DNA of 7,856 bases. Source: Actinomycetes bacterium. Its GTDB lineage: Bacteria; Actinomycetota; Acidimicrobiia; Acidimicrobiales; Microtrichaceae. Below are positions 6,161 through 7,856 of the stretch, one piece after another. Position numbers and translations under genes: made by a program. Position 1 is the first letter of the stretch. The number at the start of each line of letters is the position of its first letter. The notes under the pieces are model-generated. The model did no database searches, was not told the origin of the DNA, and was given only the letters and a program-made list of their open reading frames with translations. The stretch is from assembly GCA_023423215.1 (NCBI GenBank), contig JAFAFZ010000194.1, positions 1 to 7,856 of the forward strand, written 5' to 3'.

Positions 6161-6173
6161 GCCGCGACGCGGC
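6161..6173 (-). other. Short GC hairpin after glnD
   Basis: GCCGC-GTC-GCGGC forms a 5-bp stem with a 3-base loop, with possible G-U extension on both sides. It starts 10 bases after the glnD stop codon. It has no U-tract and overlaps the -35/-10 spacer of the candidate promoter. It may be a weak terminator, a 3'-end stabiliser or an operator half. It may also mean nothing in DNA of this GC content. Confidence 0.25.
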
Positions 6174-6182
6174 AACCCACGA

Positions 6183-7856
6183 TCAGACGGTCGGTTCGAG
6201 CACGTGCATCAGCGCCCGACGGATCTCGTCCTGGTGGTCGGCGTCCAGCACCTTCCCGCCCGACGCGAGGGTGACGTAGAAGGTGTCGACGACGTCGGAC
6301 CCCATCGTGTGGATCTTCGCCGACGACACGTTCAGGTCCAGGTCGGCGAGCGCGCGGGTCAGGCCGTAGAGCAGCCCGATGCGATCGGGGCCGACGGCCT
6401 CGAGCACCGTGAAGTCGCGCGTGGCGTCGTTGTCGAAGCGCACGCGAGAGGGGAACTGGCTCGGGCCGAGCCGGTCGCGCCGACGGGTGTTTCGAGCGCG
6501 CTCGTCGAGCCGCGCCTGCACGGCCAGGCGACCCTCGACCGCCTTGACGACGTCCGCCCGCACGTCGTCCCAGGGCAGCACGCCCGAGCCGCCGACGGTC
6601 ACCCGGAACTCGTCCACGCCCATGCCGCCCTCGGAGTGCACGTTGGCCTCGACGACGTCCAGGTCGTGCAGTGCGAGTGCGCCGGCGACGCGGAAGAACA
6701 CGCCGAGCCGGTCGGGGAACACGACGGTGATGCGCTCGCCCTCGGCGATGACGTGCAGCCCGCCCTCGGCCATCAGCTGGCGCTGCGCCTCGTTCGGGAA
6801 GGCCGAGTGGCCGGCCTGCGCGGCGGCGTCACCGTTGAGCAGGTTCGCGACCCGGCTGCTGAGCTGCTCGACGAGCTGGGCCTTCCACGGCCCCCACGCG
6901 GTCGGGCCGGTGGCGTTGCCGTCGGCCTCGGACAGGGCACGCAGCAGTGCGAGGCGGTCGACGTCGCCCACGATCTCCGCGACCTGCTCGATCGTGGCCG
7001 GGTCGTCCAGGTCCCGACGGGTCGCGACGTCCGCGAGGAGCAGGTGGTGCCGCACCAGGAACGCGATGGTCTCGACGTCGTCGGGCTCGAACCCGAGGCG
7101 CGTCGCGATGGTGGCGGCGAGCGACTCGCCGACCTCGCTGTGGTCGCCCTCGCGACCCTTGGCGATGTCGTGCAGCAGCGCGCCGACGACCAGCAGGTCG
7201 GGGCGCGGCGTGCGATGCGCCAGCGACGCAGCCTCGGCGCTGCACTCGAGCAGGTGCCGGTCCACCGTGTAGCGGTGGAAGACGTTGCGCTGGGGCAGGC
7301 TGCGGGTCGGCTCCCACTCGGGCAGCAGCGGCGTCCACAGACCGAACTGGTCGAGCGTCTCGATCACCGGGATCGACGCGGGACCGTTGCGCAGCAGGTC
7401 GACGAGCAGGCCGCGCGCCTCGGCGGGCCACGGTTCCGGCATCGGTGGTGCCTGTTCGAGCGCAGCGAGCGTCTCGAGCCCGATGCGGCTGGATCGGCGG
7501 GCCGCGGCGAGCCCAACCCGCAGCACCGTGGCCGGGTCCTCGATCGGCTGGTCGGGGTGCTCCAGGCAGACCCGACCGTTGCGCAGGACGAGACCGTCCT
7601 CGATGGCGCGTTCGCGTCGGAAGCGGTCGCGCAGCGGACCGTGCAGCGACAGTCGGATCTCGTGCCAGCTCTCGTCGCTCGCCCAGGCGATGGCGCGCCC
7701 GGACGCTGCGACCAGCGCCATCAGCGCGTCCGCGTCGACCTCACCGAGCGCGGCGGCGACGGCATCCTGCTCCTGGAGCAGCAGCACGTCGCCCGGCTTC
7801 GCGGTCACCCGATGCAGCTCGATGCGCACGGCGAGCAGCACGTCGTGGTGCTGGCT
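6183..7856 (-). CDS. glnD: GlnD, PII nucleotidyltransferase/nucleotide-removing enzyme, partial (N-terminus outside window)
   Basis: 557 residues are visible and the frame is open to the right edge. An internal GTG at 7841 is not a believable start because the family continues upstream. Counting from the edge, residues 1-165 belong to the helical region after the nucleotidyltransferase domain (VRIELHRVTAKPGDVLL matches the VRxxLH motif). About 190-325 is an HD phosphohydrolase domain: FHRYTVDRHLLE (194 and 201), LLHDIAKG with H229-D230, VRHHLLL (270-271) and EADGNATGP (about 311-318). Two ACT domains follow, at about 377-445 (VVFPDRLGVFFRVAGAL) and about 482-555 (AVGPDRIGLLYGLTRAL), joined by an arginine-rich linker; these sense glutamine in studied homologues. 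GlnD modifies and demodifies PII protein, linking glutamine level to ammonium transport. In studied Actinobacteria the modification is adenylylation. The catalytic nucleotidyltransferase motif (GSxxR/DxD) is not visible here. Confidence 0.95.
   Translation of the reverse strand, partial: SQHHDVLLAVRIELHRVTAKPGDVLLLQEQDAVAAALGEVDADALMALVAASGRAIAWASDESWHEIRLSLHGPLRDRFRRERAIEDGLVLRNGRVCLEHPDQPIEDPATVLRVGLAAARRSSRIGLETLAALEQAPPMPEPWPAEARGLLVDLLRNGPASIPVIETLDQFGLWTPLLPEWEPTRSLPQRNVFHRYTVDRHLLECSAEAASLAHRTPRPDLLVVGALLHDIAKGREGDHSEVGESLAATIATRLGFEPDDVETIAFLVRHHLLLADVATRRDLDDPATIEQVAEIVGDVDRLALLRALSEADGNATGPTAWGPWKAQLVEQLSSRVANLLNGDAAAQAGHSAFPNEAQRQLMAEGGLHVIAEGERITVVFPDRLGVFFRVAGALALHDLDVVEANVHSEGGMGVDEFRVTVGGSGVLPWDDVRADVVKAVEGRLAVQARLDERARNTRRRDRLGPSQFPSRVRFDNDATRDFTVLEAVGPDRIGLLYGLTRALADLDLNVSSAKIHTMGSDVVDTFYVTLASGGKVLDADHQDEIRRALMHVLEPTV

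Noticed and set aside
5353..6279. Plus-strand frame of 308 codons running from mrpA through the spacer into glnD
   Set aside because: The composition is charged and repetitive, typical of an antisense shadow. It has no domain and crosses both gene ends without sign of selection.
7839..7841. GTG at 7841 as the true start of glnD
   Set aside because: The frame continues upstream to the window edge with family-like sequence, and the nucleotidyltransferase domain would be missing, so the gene is cut by the window rather than truncated.

Overview
The window looks like chromosomal DNA from a high-GC bacterium, probably Actinomycetota or a relative. It has strong GC bias at third codon positions, frequent GTG starts and tightly overlapping genes. 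No narrower assignment is supported by the sequence alone. Every convincing gene lies on the minus strand, so transcription runs from the right edge to the left edge.

Right part (6183-7856): the C-terminal two thirds of a GlnD-type PII nucleotidyltransferase/removase, cut by the window edge. The HD hydrolase domain and both ACT domains are visible. The N-terminal nucleotidyltransferase domain is outside the window. A 122-base spacer (6061-6182) follows, holding a short GC hairpin, a TAGGAT motif that could be a -10 element, a possible 23-codon leader ORF and a strong Shine-Dalgarno sequence.

Middle and left (74-6060): a complete seven-gene group-1 Mrp (Mnh/Pha) multisubunit cation/proton antiporter operon in canonical order, mrpA-B-C-D-E-F-G. 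MrpA and MrpD are the two NuoL/M/N-like antiporter subunits. MrpC is NuoK-like. MrpB, E, F and G are small membrane subunits. Products of this operon form one complex in the cytoplasmic membrane that exchanges external H+ for internal Na+ (or Li+, K+ in some relatives), supporting pH and sodium homeostasis. Five successive junctions (A/B to E/F) are 4-base ATGA or GTGA overlaps. The F/G junction has a 16-base gap, but a 7-codon mini-ORF spans it with the same type of overlap at both ends.

Left edge (1-73): no gene. It holds a tandem 24-bp repeat with an internal palindrome that probably continues beyond the window, and a hairpin straddling the mrpG stop codon. I see no mobile element, CRISPR array, RNA gene or defence system. 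The genes are well-known families. The less explained signals are the repeat array, the mini-ORF at F/G, the mrpA leader region and the glnD-mrp adjacency.
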